A stretch of 64,000 nucleotides of DNA from Flavobacterium poyangense (GTDB lineage Bacteria > Bacteroidota > Bacteroidia > Flavobacteriales > Flavobacteriaceae): assembly GCF_011751075.1 (NCBI RefSeq), contig NZ_JAALLN010000023.1:1-64000 (forward strand). Reading direction: 5' to 3'. Position numbers and translations under genes: made by a program. The notes under the pieces are model-generated. The model was not told the origin of the DNA and searched no databases. It saw nothing but the letters and a program-made list of their open reading frames with translations. Shown here one piece after another: positions 27,120 to 36,855 of this stretch (positions within the stretch are counted from its first letter, which is position 1; each line of letters begins with the position of its first letter).

Positions 27120-28895
27120 ATGTCTGAACAATTGAAATCACAAGAAGAGTTTTTAGCAAATTTTAACTGGCACAATTTCCAAGAAGGAATTGATGCAGTA
27201 GATGAGAAAAACTTATTAGAATTCGAAGAACTAGTTTCAAAAACTTTCATCGCTACAGATCAGGAAGAAGTAGTAGAAGGTGTAGTTGTTAGAATTACAG
27301 ATAGAGACGTTATCGTTGATATCAACGCAAAATCGGAAGGTGTTATTTCTTTAAACGAATTCCGTTACAACCCAAACTTAAAAGTAGGTGACAAAGTAGA
27401 AGTATTAATCGACATCCGTGAGGACAAAACTGGTCAATTAGTATTATCTCACAGAAAAGCACGTACTATCAAATCTTGGGATAGAGTTATCGCTGCAAAT
27501 GAAACAGGAGAAATCGTTAATGGTTTTGTAAAATGCAGAACTAAAGGTGGTATGATCGTTGACGTTTTCGGTATTGAGGCTTTCTTACCTGGATCTCAAA
27601 TTGACGTTAAGCCAATTAGAGACTACGATGTATATGTAAACAAAATGATGGAATTCAAAGTGGTAAAAATTAACCACGAATTCAAAAACGTTGTTGTATC
27701 TCATAAAGCGCTTATCGAGGCTGATATCGAAGTACAGAAAAAAGAAATCATCGGTCAATTACAAAAAGGACAAGTATTAGAAGGTGTTGTTAAAAACATT
27801 ACTTCTTATGGTGTGTTTATTGACTTAGGTGGTGTTGACGGATTAATTCACATTACTGACCTTTCTTGGAGTAGAATCAACCACCCAAGTGAAGTTCTTG
27901 AATTAGACCAAAAATTAAACGTTGTAATCCTTGATTTCGATGATGAGAAAACAAGAATTCAATTAGGATTGAAACAATTAAACGCTCACCCATGGGATGC
28001 TTTAGATGCTAATTTAACTATTGGTGATAAAGTAAAAGGTAAAGTAGTTGTAATCGCTGATTACGGTGCATTTATTGAAGTTGCTGAAGGTGTTGAAGGT
28101 TTAATCCACGTTTCTGAAATGTCATGGTCAACTCATTTACGTTCTGCTCAGGATTTCGTAAAAGTTGGAGATGTTGTTGAGGCAGTTATCTTAACTTTAG
28201 ACAGAGACGATCGTAAGATGTCATTAGGTATCAAACAATTGACTCAAGATCCATGGACTGATATCACTTCTAAATACCCAGTAGGTTCTAAACATACAGG
28301 TATCGTTAGAAACTTTACAAACTTTGGTATTTTCGTAGAATTAGAAGAAGGAATTGATGGATTAATTTACATCTCTGACTTATCTTGGACTAAGAAAATC
28401 AAACACCCATCTGAATTTGTAAATGTTGGTGAAAAACTTGATGTAGTAGTATTAGAATTAGATGTTGAAGGACGTAAATTATCTTTAGGTCACAAACAAA
28501 CTACTGCTAATCCTTGGGATCAATACGAAGATTCTTTCGCTGTAGGAACTATCCACAATGGTGAGATTTCTGAAATCGTTGACAAAGGAGCTACTGTAGA
28601 ATTCGGAGATGATATCGTTGCTTTCATTCCTACTCGTCACCTTGAAAAAGAAGACGGAAAGAAATTGAAAAAAGGTGATACTGCTGATTTCAAAGTAATC
28701 GAATTCAACAAAGAATTCAAAAGAGTAGTTGCTTCTCACACTGCTATCTTCCGTGAAGAAGAAGAGAAAAACGTGAAAGCTGCAACTGAAAATACTTCAT
28801 CTGCATCTACTAATGCACCAGCTGCAACTTTAGGAGATAACAATGATGTATTAGCTGCATTAAAAGCTAAAATGGAAAAAACTGAGAAAAAATAA
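27120..28895 (+). CDS. rpsA: 30S ribosomal protein S1
   Basis: 591 aa with consecutive S1/OB-fold RNA-binding repeats, seen as recurring GxVKNITSYGVFIDLGGVDGLIH-like segments (VDGLIH, VEGLIH, IDGLIY) each followed by xxVGDxVxxxVLxxD and KRLSLGxKQ. It binds mRNA on the small subunit and aids initiation, especially important where Shine-Dalgarno use is weak as in Bacteroidota. Codon use is strongly biased compared with neighbours, as expected for a highly expressed gene. The C-terminus is Ala/Thr/Ser-rich and disordered. It has its own promoter and terminator. Confidence 0.96.
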   Translation: MSEQLKSQEEFLANFNWHNFQEGIDAVDEKNLLEFEELVSKTFIATDQEEVVEGVVVRITDRDVIVDINAKSEGVISLNEFRYNPNLKVGDKVEVLIDIREDKTGQLVLSHRKARTIKSWDRVIAANETGEIVNGFVKCRTKGGMIVDVFGIEAFLPGSQIDVKPIRDYDVYVNKMMEFKVVKINHEFKNVVVSHKALIEADIEVQKKEIIGQLQKGQVLEGVVKNITSYGVFIDLGGVDGLIHITDLSWSRINHPSEVLELDQKLNVVILDFDDEKTRIQLGLKQLNAHPWDALDANLTIGDKVKGKVVVIADYGAFIEVAEGVEGLIHVSEMSWSTHLRSAQDFVKVGDVVEAVILTLDRDDRKMSLGIKQLTQDPWTDITSKYPVGSKHTGIVRNFTNFGIFVELEEGIDGLIYISDLSWTKKIKHPSEFVNVGEKLDVVVLELDVEGRKLSLGHKQTTANPWDQYEDSFAVGTIHNGEISEIVDKGATVEFGDDIVAFIPTRHLEKEDGKKLKKGDTADFKVIEFNKEFKRVVASHTAIFREEEEKNVKAATENTSSASTNAPAATLGDNNDVLAALKAKMEKTEKK

Positions 28896-28918
28896 TTCTT
28901 AGTTTCCTTTAAATAGAA

Positions 28919-28948
28919 AGTCCCACAGTGATGTGGGACTTTTTTTTT
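28919..28948 (+). terminator. Intrinsic terminator after rpsA
   Basis: Perfect 9-bp arms AGTCCCACA (28919-28927) and TGTGGGACT (28932-28940) with a 4-nt loop and eight T residues. Confidence 0.9.
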
Positions 28949-28967
28949 GCTATAACTTTAAAGTTTA

Positions 28968-29029
28968 AATTCCAAGTTTCAAATTCCAAATTCCAAATTC
29001 CAAGTTTCAAGTTTCAAGTTTCAAGTTTT
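28968..29029. repeat. Mixed heptamer array (AATTCCA and AGTTTCA units)
   Basis: Tandem 7-bp units AATTCCA and AGTTTCA alternate in a single register (about eight units). This joins two heptamer families that occur separately elsewhere in the window. It lies just after the rpsA terminator. Confidence 0.85.
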
Positions 29030-29094
29030 AGAAAAATGTTATCAAAAATTCGTTGAATAGTTTTTTTCTTCGGATTGCAGTTAAAAATTAAAAA

Positions 29095-29489
29095 AAGCTT
29101 ATTCTGTTATTTTAAAAGCGTTTCTGGACAGAAAATATTCTATTATTTAGAGAAATTTGCAAAGGTTCTTATCTGTTTTTACAGATTGATTATTAAGTTT
29201 TTTTTGAGGAAACTTCGGTTTCCTCTTTTTTGTTGATCATATGGTTTTATGGTTTGAGTATATTAAATTATTTAGAGGCTAATAATTCAGATTCTTCAGG
29301 AGTGAAATCATTAACAATTACATAAGTATTAATTTTTGCAATTGCCATTTCATCTAGAATATCGACCAGATTCCCGTAGTTCGATTTTTTACCCGGTTTT
29401 ATGATTACCGTTATTCCTCTTCCCGGTTTTCCCATAGCTGCAGAATAGTTTAGTACTGCTTTATTTCTCAATAATAATTCTTTACGAAT
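29095..29489. repeat. Direct repeat copy A (exbD 3' end and downstream DNA)
   Basis: This segment covers the last about 74 codons of the ExbD-like gene and about 170 bp beyond it. It is homologous, in the same orientation, to 33785-34168 on the far side of the patatin gene. Shared landmarks include AAAGCTTATTCTGTTAT, TTTTTACAGATTGATTATTA and ATGGTTTTAT. The two copies have diverged by substitutions and small indels, so the duplication is old. Confidence 0.8.
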
Positions 29490-29801
29490 ACCATTAGTTC
29501 CATAGCTTATTTTCTTAGGAGCTTGAAGCGGATAGTCTAGTAATCCTGAATACGTTATAATTTTGTCATCTTTATCAAGTAAAATTGTCATCATTCGAAC
29601 CTCAAGGCCTGCACCACAATTTACACGTCCGCAAGTAGTATAATCGTTATCAGGTAGATTTAGATCCATAACTTTTGGTTTAGCCAGTTCGGTTACCATC
29701 ATAAAGAATATAATCAGCAGAAAAGAAACATTTACCATGGCAGTTAAATCAACTTTTGAGCTTAGTTTTTTACTTCTGATTTTTTGTGGTAGATTTTGCA
29801 T
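29268..29801 (-). CDS. ExbD/TolR-family biopolymer transport protein
   Basis: 177 aa from the ATG at 29801. A longer frame reaching 29891 adds an N-terminus not expected for the family. Short cytoplasmic N-terminus with KVDLTAMVNVSFLLIIFFMM, containing the ExbD/TolR membrane helix and its conserved Asp; then a periplasmic domain ending VNDFTPEESELLASK. Such proteins form proton channels with ExbB/TolQ to energise TonB- or Tol-type systems. No ExbB/TolQ gene is adjacent, so partners must be elsewhere. Its 3' end is duplicated at about 33950-34168 as a pseudogene. Confidence 0.85.
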   Translation of the reverse strand: MQNLPQKIRSKKLSSKVDLTAMVNVSFLLIIFFMMVTELAKPKVMDLNLPDNDYTTCGRVNCGAGLEVRMMTILLDKDDKIITYSGLLDYPLQAPKKISYGTNGIRKELLLRNKAVLNYSAAMGKPGRGITVIIKPGKKSNYGNLVDILDEMAIAKINTYVIVNDFTPEESELLASK

Positions 29802-30091
29802 AATAAAGATGTTTTTTCTTAAAACTATGAAAAATATATCAAGTTGTATGTGGTTTTGTGAAATATATTTTTGCTTTTTAATATAATGCATTTCAAGAGC
29901 TTTGTAAACAGGTACTTATACGTGATTTTTAAATGTGCTTTTTATGTAATTTAGTTTATCGTTTTCAAAATTAGAAAGACTACTATTTTGAAATAAGAAC
30001 TCTAATGGATACTTAACTTTCTCTGCTATTGGAGAAGAATTGTTCGAACTTTTTAGCATTTGTACTACATTAATATTTAACCTTATTTGCT

Positions 30092-33000
30092 ATGGATATA
30101 GTAACCGATTTAACAGCTGAGGCAATATCCTATTTGACCCTTTTTCAGGATATCTTAAAAAGCAATCCGCAGAACACTTTTCCAAAAGAGTTACTGAACA
30201 AAGAATCATGGAAAAATCTTGGAGAAAATATAGAGGATGACTATGGCATCAATGGACTGACTCCCGGTCAGATTGATATGATAACAGATCTGGTCTGGCA
30301 TAGTCCAAGTAAATTTGGAGATAAGAAACTGACGAAAGTATATTTAGCGATACTATATGATCTTTTGAAATGGCTTGCCGCCAATATTGATAAAAAACAT
30401 ATGGATAAGTCAGGAACGACTGAGCTTTTATTATTTAGGGTTCCCTTTTTTTGGAGACAACAAATACGAGCCGCACTTTATAAAGGAACATTAGAAGAAC
30501 GAAAAAAACTGGTAGAAATACTCAGATACATGCCGGTTCAGGTGGTACAGGCAATGGCCGGGCAAAATAAATCCTCATACGAGATACGTCTCTATCAATT
30601 TTACGTCTCTAAAGAAAAAGATTATGCAGAGCTTCTGAGCGATATTGATTTAAAAAATCATAAAACATGGTGGAGTAAGGAAAATAGAGAAGCTGCGATT
30701 GATTATCTCACAAATGATAAAAAACTTCTCAGACAGTTACTCAATGATAACCCAAAAGATAAAATAAAAAGAGAATTCACGTTGCCATTTGAGACATTGT
30801 TTAATGACGAGCTTAATGAAATCGAAAAAGCACGTGAAAAAAGGAGGAAAGAGTGGCAGGCCTCGGTGACGAATGATGAAAATATATTTAAGAGTGCTGC
30901 TGCGGAAAAAACATTGCATGAAGGAAACAAAGGCGATCCTATGATAAGAGCTGTGGATATGAAACTTTTAGGCATTGCTTTCTCGGGAGGAGGGATCCGT
31001 TCGGCTACTTTTAACCTGGGGATACTCCAACGATTGGCAAGCCTTGACGTCTTAGAAAAAATTGATTACATTTCTACAGTTTCAGGAGGTGGTTACATAG
31101 GCACATGGTATACGTCGTGGATTAAACGTTCTGGATCTTTTAGTAAAGTTACCGATCAGTTATGTCCTGAAAAGTCGTCCGATCCGTTTGCTGATGAAGT
31201 TCGTCCGATCCGTTGGCTCAGAATGTTCAGCAATTATCTGTCTCCAAACGTGGGAATGATGTCTCCGGATGCCTGGACGTCCGGGATGACCTGGTTAAGA
31301 AATACTCTTGTCAATCAAACCCTTTTATTGCTGGTATTACTAACTGTTTTTTCCCTGATTTTGGACCTTTACAAAGGCTGGGAGATGCTAGGAGGTTATT
31401 TTAAAGAGCTAGAAGAGAAGGATAGAATCCCGTTTTTTTGGTTGAATACTCTTATGTTGTCTGTCGGAGCGCTTATTGCGGCTCTCGCGATGCGATCCTA
31501 CTACAAAGTAAAGCAAAAAAGGAAAGTGGTACGGTATGCAAAAATTTGGAACGTATTTAATATTGATGTTTCTTTTCTTACAAATGTAACAGGTACTCTG
31601 CCTTATTTGCTTATTATATGGACGATTATTTGCGCCTTTCTGGTGAGTACATTTATTTTTAATGTAAACATAAATGAAGTCTGCGGTAAACATGAGGATA
31701 TTAATTTCTGGTTTATTTTTAACACTTCTCTTCCGTCATTTATTGCGTTGATTTTTGTTGCATTTATGGGAAACTATCATAAAAGATATGATCTTGTCCA
31801 GCTAGGTAAAGTAAATATAATGGAGAAGAAAGTCTCTGAAGATGAACAAAACAGTATAAAAAAGGAAAAAAATAAGACAGCATTTAAAAGTTGGTTGGCG
31901 ATAATTACGTCTTCGGCTGTTGCTTCGATGGTTTTAGGAGTATTGCTTTACTTGTTTTGGAAAAATTACGAAGCTATATTGGTTCTAGTCAGAAATTTTA
32001 ACTCAAGAATATGTACAGATAAAGTAATGTTGTTATTTGGTCTCCCTATAGTTCTTGAAATTTTTTCCATTGCTATTATCACAAGAATGGCGATAATGGG
32101 CAGAATTTTTCCTGACTATCGTCGGGAATGGTGGGGAAGAACAGGAGGTTATGTAAATCGTTTTATACTTTTCTGGATACTTATTTGTTTTGGTGTGTTC
32201 ATTATGCCTGATTTATGGGCGAATATTAAAGATAGTTTAGACGCTAAGAAAGTGGGGGCACTAATTTCTGTGCCTGTCGGCTTGGGTGGCTTGGGTGGCT
32301 GGGCCGCGATCGTGGCTTGGGGCGTGAAAAAAGCGTTTGAGTCTAAAGAAACTGATGATCCGACTAAATCTAAAAGTATTACGAATACATTTGTCAAGAT
32401 GGTACCATTTATTTTTATGATTGGCGTTTTACTTATAGGTTCTGCTATCATAAACGTAATAAGAGAAGGGCATTCCGATTTTGATAATCTGATGATAACG
32501 GTTATACTATTTATAGTTACACTTATTTTGAGCTCGAGGGTTGGTGTAAATGAGTTTTCTCTTCATCACTTTTACCGAAATCGCTTAATCAGAGCCTTTA
32601 TGGGTGCAACTCGCACGAGAGAAGACCGTATAAAAACAGCCAATGCATTTACCGGTTTTGACACAAATGATGATATATTGTTATCGTCTATGCAGGTTAA
32701 AGACGGGTATTTTGGTCCGTATCCGATTCTTAATACAGCACTTAATGCTACTGTGGTTTCAGCATTGGACCGACAAGATCGCAAAGCAGAATCATTTGTT
32801 TTTACCCCTTTGTATTGTGGCTACGATTTTAGTCCAACACGTCCGTCTACTTATGATGTCGACCATGTTTATGAATACGGTTATCGCCCTACAAATAAAT
32901 TTTCGAACGAAAAAGGAGGTCCAACTATTGGAACCGCGATGGCGATATCCGGAGCAGCAGTTAATCCCAACTGGGGATATCATTCTTCAGCACCTATGGC

Positions 33001-33610
33001 TTTTTTGTTAACCATTTTTAATGTCCGTTTGGGATGGTGGATTGGTAATACGAGACTTAAAAGATGGAAAGACTCTGATCCGAGAGGTGGATTGTTGTAC
33101 CTCATTCATGATTTAACAGGCAAATCAGATATTAATATGGATTATGTATGCCTTTCTGATGGAGGACATTTTGACAACATGGGATTGTATGAGCTCATTA
33201 GGAGACGTTGTCGCTATATTATTTTAGGCGATGGCGAACAGGATCAGGATGTTGCCTGTGAGGGCTTGGCAAATGCGATCAGAAGATGCCGAATTGATTT
33301 TGGTGTTGAAATAGTCTTCGATAATTTTGAGGATATTACCAAACATGCAGAAAAATCCAAAAAGAAACATATTCTTAAAGGAAAAATCAATTACCCGGGT
33401 ACCAAACAGAAAGGGATATTAATTTATATAAAAGCTGGCTTAACAGGTGATGAACCTATTGATATTAGGGAATATGCCTTAGCCAATCCTGATTTTCCGC
33501 AGCAGTCTACAGCAGATCAGTTTTTTGATGAAGCACAGTTTGAAAGTTATCGTAAGTTAGGTTATCATTCTATAAAAGATCTATCGGAGCTACATTTGCC
33601 TTCAAAGTAA
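30092..33610 (+). CDS. Large membrane-embedded patatin-like phospholipase
   Basis: 1172 aa. Residues 1-290 are soluble and unrecognised. The patatin domain begins with FSGGGIRSATFNLGIL (oxyanion loop GGGIRS at 299-304) and TVSGGGYIG with presumed nucleophile Ser331. About ten membrane segments follow (roughly 405-830). The catalytic Asp motif SDGGHFDNMG, with Asp1023, comes only after them, near NLGLYE-type conserved sequence and ILGDGEQD. A Ser-Asp dyad hydrolase acting on membrane lipids is likely. There is no signal peptide. It is flanked by direct copies of exbD-end DNA and followed by a family of four HAD-like paralogues; no operon partner is tightly linked. Confidence 0.82.
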   Translation: MDIVTDLTAEAISYLTLFQDILKSNPQNTFPKELLNKESWKNLGENIEDDYGINGLTPGQIDMITDLVWHSPSKFGDKKLTKVYLAILYDLLKWLAANIDKKHMDKSGTTELLLFRVPFFWRQQIRAALYKGTLEERKKLVEILRYMPVQVVQAMAGQNKSSYEIRLYQFYVSKEKDYAELLSDIDLKNHKTWWSKENREAAIDYLTNDKKLLRQLLNDNPKDKIKREFTLPFETLFNDELNEIEKAREKRRKEWQASVTNDENIFKSAAAEKTLHEGNKGDPMIRAVDMKLLGIAFSGGGIRSATFNLGILQRLASLDVLEKIDYISTVSGGGYIGTWYTSWIKRSGSFSKVTDQLCPEKSSDPFADEVRPIRWLRMFSNYLSPNVGMMSPDAWTSGMTWLRNTLVNQTLLLLVLLTVFSLILDLYKGWEMLGGYFKELEEKDRIPFFWLNTLMLSVGALIAALAMRSYYKVKQKRKVVRYAKIWNVFNIDVSFLTNVTGTLPYLLIIWTIICAFLVSTFIFNVNINEVCGKHEDINFWFIFNTSLPSFIALIFVAFMGNYHKRYDLVQLGKVNIMEKKVSEDEQNSIKKEKNKTAFKSWLAIITSSAVASMVLGVLLYLFWKNYEAILVLVRNFNSRICTDKVMLLFGLPIVLEIFSIAIITRMAIMGRIFPDYRREWWGRTGGYVNRFILFWILICFGVFIMPDLWANIKDSLDAKKVGALISVPVGLGGLGGWAAIVAWGVKKAFESKETDDPTKSKSITNTFVKMVPFIFMIGVLLIGSAIINVIREGHSDFDNLMITVILFIVTLILSSRVGVNEFSLHHFYRNRLIRAFMGATRTREDRIKTANAFTGFDTNDDILLSSMQVKDGYFGPYPILNTALNATVVSALDRQDRKAESFVFTPLYCGYDFSPTRPSTYDVDHVYEYGYRPTNKFSNEKGGPTIGTAMAISGAAVNPNWGYHSSAPMAFLLTIFNVRLGWWIGNTRLKRWKDSDPRGGLLYLIHDLTGKSDINMDYVCLSDGGHFDNMGLYELIRRRCRYIILGDGEQDQDVACEGLANAIRRCRIDFGVEIVFDNFEDITKHAEKSKKKHILKGKINYPGTKQKGILIYIKAGLTGDEPIDIREYALANPDFPQQSTADQFFDEAQFESYRKLGYHSIKDLSELHLPSK

Positions 33611-33623
33611 ATACCAAAGGTAA

Positions 33624-33693
33624 AATTTCAAATTCCAAATTTCAAATTCCAAATTTCAATGTTGAGCACCATTTGGAATTTGGATTTTTTTTG
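33624..33693 (+). terminator. Heptamer-built hairpin/terminator after the patatin gene
   Basis: Left arm of AATTCCA/ATTTCAA units (33624-33658) and right arm ATTTGGAATTTGGATTT (33671-33687) with a T-run. The loop TGTTGAGCACC closely matches the loop of the hairpin at 39773-39843. Confidence 0.72.
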
Positions 33694-33784
33694 TCCAATA
33701 AACAAAGTGTGCCTAAAATGATTGTGGCTTGTAGAAGCACAAGAGAGACTAACAACTTTCAAATTTGCGGATATAAGCTATAAA

Positions 33785-34168
33785 AAGCTTATTCTGTTAT
33801 AAAAAAAACGTTTTTGGGCAAAAGACCATTACTTAATGAGAGATATTTGCAATAGTTCTTAGCAGTTTTTACAGATTGATTATTAAGTTTTTTCGGTTTC
33901 TGCTTTTTTCGTTGACAATATGGTTTTATAGTTTGTGTACACTAAAATTATTTAAACACTAATAATTCAATTCTTCAGGAGTATATCATTCACAATGACA
34001 TAAGATTTAATTCCTGTTATTTTTATTTCATCAAGAATATCGACCAAATTACCACAATTAAATTTTTTACCTAATTATTTGATCTCTGTTATTCTCCTTT
34101 CCGGTTTATCGAGACTAGCAGAATAATTTGGTAATAATTTATTATTGATTAACAATTCTTTGCGAATT
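33785..34168 (-). pseudogene. Decayed partial copy of the ExbD-like gene (direct repeat copy B)
   Basis: Homologous to 29095-29489. The minus-strand part from about 33950 to 34168 corresponds to the C-terminal about 74 codons of the ExbD-like gene. It has a single-base deletion near the C-terminus (ATTCAATTCTTCAGGAG against ATTCAGATTCTTCAGGAG) and further changes that break the frame. The 5' half of the gene is missing. Forward landmarks such as ATCAAGAATATCGACCA are still easily aligned. It lies in the 670-bp gap between the patatin gene and the HAD-like array; about 110 bp of unassigned DNA separates it from the first paralogue. Confidence 0.82.
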
Positions 34169-34280
34169 CTTTTTTCTATAGGAAATTCCTTTTGATGCTT
34201 CGTTGAGATACCTTAATAAAACCGCATACAACACTATTTTAGTATTTTAATCCAGTAAACACACCAAAATAAGTAACTAT

Positions 34281-35360
34281 ATGCCAACAATAACAAATGT
34301 CTTTTTAGACTTCGATAACACTCAATTTGATGGACATCTTCATAATATTTTGTCCGATTATCTAAACAATTATAAAGATGATGATGTTTACCTTTTATCA
34401 AAAGAAAGATTAAGGGCGGAACTTACTGGCGAACATCCAATTACAAGTGATTCTGAAGTTGCAATAATTAAAGCAATAGGTCTTTACAAAGAAAAATTGA
34501 AGTTGCACAAGCAAAATAAAAGTCTTGATTTTTTTGATGCACAGAAGCTTAATGAAGTAGTAGGAATTCTTAAAAAGAATGGGGTTAATGTTATGGTATT
34601 GACATCATCTGATTTCCCAAATGTGATCAATTCGTTATACAGAATATACAATCTAACTAGTCTTCAAGGTATTCCAATTATAAATTGTGCTGTTACTCCT
34701 AATATCCAGCAAGAGGCTAATGATAAAATTGAAAAAATAACCGCTATTGAAAAACAGCTTCTTTTAGAAAATGCAGCTAATAGAGTTATTAATTTTTTTG
34801 TAGATGATTCTTCAGAGCCTATTAGAGCGTTTAACAAAGATAGAGACAGGAGTAATAATTTTGGATTTAATGTCTTACGAGGAATGAACAAACCATTTTT
34901 AGAGACTTTTCAAAATTTTGTACTTACAACGATACAAACTAACAATAATTTGTTGGAAGAGGCTGGTCAAGCAGCGAGTTTAGAGTATATGAGTGCTTCT
35001 TATGATAAGAAAAACGTAAAAACTGATAAAAGTGCTATAAATGAACAAAAAGATAATGAGAGCATATTAGGTTTAACATCTTCGACTGACACTAAAGAAG
35101 AGAAAAAGGCAGGACTGTTACAAAAACTTAAAAGTATCAGTATTTTAAGCTCTAAAGATAAGCATGGAGCATCGGCTCCTTCTCCGGAAAGTAAGGAAGC
35201 GAGTGATCTTTCAGCCATGGCGAAACCAATCAATATTGAGCAACAGTTTGTAGAGAATCCTATTTTTATTCCGGGAGCCCAGACACATAAAAAATCACAA
35301 GAAACAGACAAGACTAAAGAATCTGCATCTAAAGAATTGAAACACACTAAAAAACTTTAG
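34281..35360 (+). CDS. HAD-like head protein A, tandem paralogue 1 (intact catalytic motifs)
   Basis: 359 aa, no signal peptide, no membrane segment. The N-terminal about 215 residues look like a compact HAD fold. Motif I is LDFDNTQFDG (Asp10, Asp12, Thr14), motif II VMVLTSS (Thr108/Ser109), a Lys near 149 may be motif III, and motif IV is FFVDDSS (Asp175, Asp176). Family-wide landmarks ELTGE, LNEVVGILK and F(N)xxRxxxNNFGF follow. The C-terminal 145 residues are Lys/Ser-rich and probably disordered, with a conserved tail DLSAMAKPIN. It is the only paralogue with a complete HAD set, so a phosphatase or phosphotransferase is plausible. I do not recognise the family; the function is unknown. Confidence 0.75.
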   Translation: MPTITNVFLDFDNTQFDGHLHNILSDYLNNYKDDDVYLLSKERLRAELTGEHPITSDSEVAIIKAIGLYKEKLKLHKQNKSLDFFDAQKLNEVVGILKKNGVNVMVLTSSDFPNVINSLYRIYNLTSLQGIPIINCAVTPNIQQEANDKIEKITAIEKQLLLENAANRVINFFVDDSSEPIRAFNKDRDRSNNFGFNVLRGMNKPFLETFQNFVLTTIQTNNNLLEEAGQAASLEYMSASYDKKNVKTDKSAINEQKDNESILGLTSSTDTKEEKKAGLLQKLKSISILSSKDKHGASAPSPESKEASDLSAMAKPINIEQQFVENPIFIPGAQTHKKSQETDKTKESASKELKHTKKL

Positions 35361-35448
35361 ACAGATGAGAGGATCTGGAGAATATTCTTAGAGAATAAGA
35401 TTTTAAAGCAAATTCATATATCAAGGATGCAATTTAAAAAATAACAAT

Positions 35449-36753
35449 ATGCAAACAGTAACAAATGTCTTTCTAGACTTCGACAACACTCAGTTTGAGG
35501 GACACTTTCAGAATGCTTTGACTAAGTATTTAAATAATTATAAAGATGATAGTATTAAGGATTTATCAAAGGAACGATTAAGAGCTGAACTTACTGGTGA
35601 AAGTTCAATTTCGAATGAGTCTGAAATTGCTATATTAGAAGCACTTCGCAAAAAAATTGAATTGAATGAAGATAATGGTTTTGACTTTTTTGATGGAAAA
35701 AGACTTAATGAAGTAGTAGGAGAGCTTAAGCGTGCTGGCGCTACTGTTATGGTGTTGACAACGTCAAGTTATCCAAATGTAATTAGAACTGTATACCGAA
35801 TGAATGAACTTTCTAATTTGCAAAGTCTTTCTATTCTTAGGGTACCTATTACCACTTCGCAGCAAATTGCTCAAGATAAAATCAGTAGAATACAGAAGCT
35901 TGAAGATGAATTACTTAAAGGCGGGTATGATAAAGTTGTTAATTTCTTTGTTGATAGTTCTAAATATAATATTGATGAATTTAAAAAAGGAAGAGATTTG
36001 AATTTTAATTTCGGAATTCACGCTAAGGATGGAATGACAGAAAAGGTTCTTAGTGATTTGAAAAGAGATGTAATTGCTTTATTAGCTCTCCACAAAGAAA
36101 CAATACCAGCCGAGAAAGTAAAATCAAAAAAAGCAGATTTATTAAAATTTTCGAAAGTCAACAAAAAAGACAACAAAAAAATAAACCTTGAGTTAATTAG
36201 CTCAGAAAAGAATATACCAAAAAAGGAGGCAGAATACGTAAACATAGGCCCTCTTACAGAAAAAGCTAAACAACAGTCTAAAAGCAATGAAAATCTTTTG
36301 TCTATAACAGGAAAGGTTGCAAATAAAAGTGTACTTACGAAAAAAACGAAACAGTTGTCAAAGAGTAATGATGACCTTTTATCCGCAGGTTTAAAAAGTA
36401 ATAAAAACAACAGAGATTCAGACATATTCGGACAGATTTCTTCTAAAGGAGTGCTTACGACAAGTAAGGAAAAGTATACTGAGGTAAAACCTAGTTTACT
36501 TAAAACTTTTAAGGGAATTTTTAAAAAAGAGAAAAAAAATTCTGAAGCCTCATCTCATACTACTGCAAGTACAAAGGATCTTTCAAAACTGACTGCGCCA
36601 GCTAATAAAAAACAAGAAATAGCAAAACAGCACTCTGATTCTGCGACAACCAGAACACAAAGTCAGTCGCAAACGGTTGATAAAACAAAAGGAGCTATAC
36701 CTAAAAAAACATATCCTCAGGTTGCTCTTAAACCTCAATCTCCAAAGCACTAG
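35449..36753 (+). CDS. HAD-like head protein B, tandem paralogue 2
   Basis: 434 aa. The head aligns end to end with paralogue A: LDFDNTQFEG keeps Asp10/Asp12, ELTGE, LNEVVGELK and VMVLTTS are present, but motif IV reads FFVDSSK with the second Asp replaced by Ser. The middle is longer than in A and contains two copies of a short motif, QSKSNENLLS and LSKSNDDLLS. The tail has DLSKLTAPANKKQ about 55 residues from the end, then a basic, Gln/Ser/Thr-rich end. No signal peptide. It starts 88 bp after paralogue A. Function unknown. Confidence 0.72.
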   Translation: MQTVTNVFLDFDNTQFEGHFQNALTKYLNNYKDDSIKDLSKERLRAELTGESSISNESEIAILEALRKKIELNEDNGFDFFDGKRLNEVVGELKRAGATVMVLTTSSYPNVIRTVYRMNELSNLQSLSILRVPITTSQQIAQDKISRIQKLEDELLKGGYDKVVNFFVDSSKYNIDEFKKGRDLNFNFGIHAKDGMTEKVLSDLKRDVIALLALHKETIPAEKVKSKKADLLKFSKVNKKDNKKINLELISSEKNIPKKEAEYVNIGPLTEKAKQQSKSNENLLSITGKVANKSVLTKKTKQLSKSNDDLLSAGLKSNKNNRDSDIFGQISSKGVLTTSKEKYTEVKPSLLKTFKGIFKKEKKNSEASSHTTASTKDLSKLTAPANKKQEIAKQHSDSATTRTQSQSQTVDKTKGAIPKKTYPQVALKPQSPKH

Positions 36754-36855
36754 TTTAAAAAGATTTTAGAGTAAAAAGTTTAGGGAGAATATTCTAAATG
36801 ACAAAAAAGTATTAAGGTATCGAGTATTGTAACGTCTAATCAATAAACATACAAA

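Noticed and set aside
30092..33610. Patatin gene as a CBASS or other anti-phage effector
   Set aside because: No cyclase, sensor or other defence gene is adjacent, and its large membrane domain is unlike CapV-type effectors.
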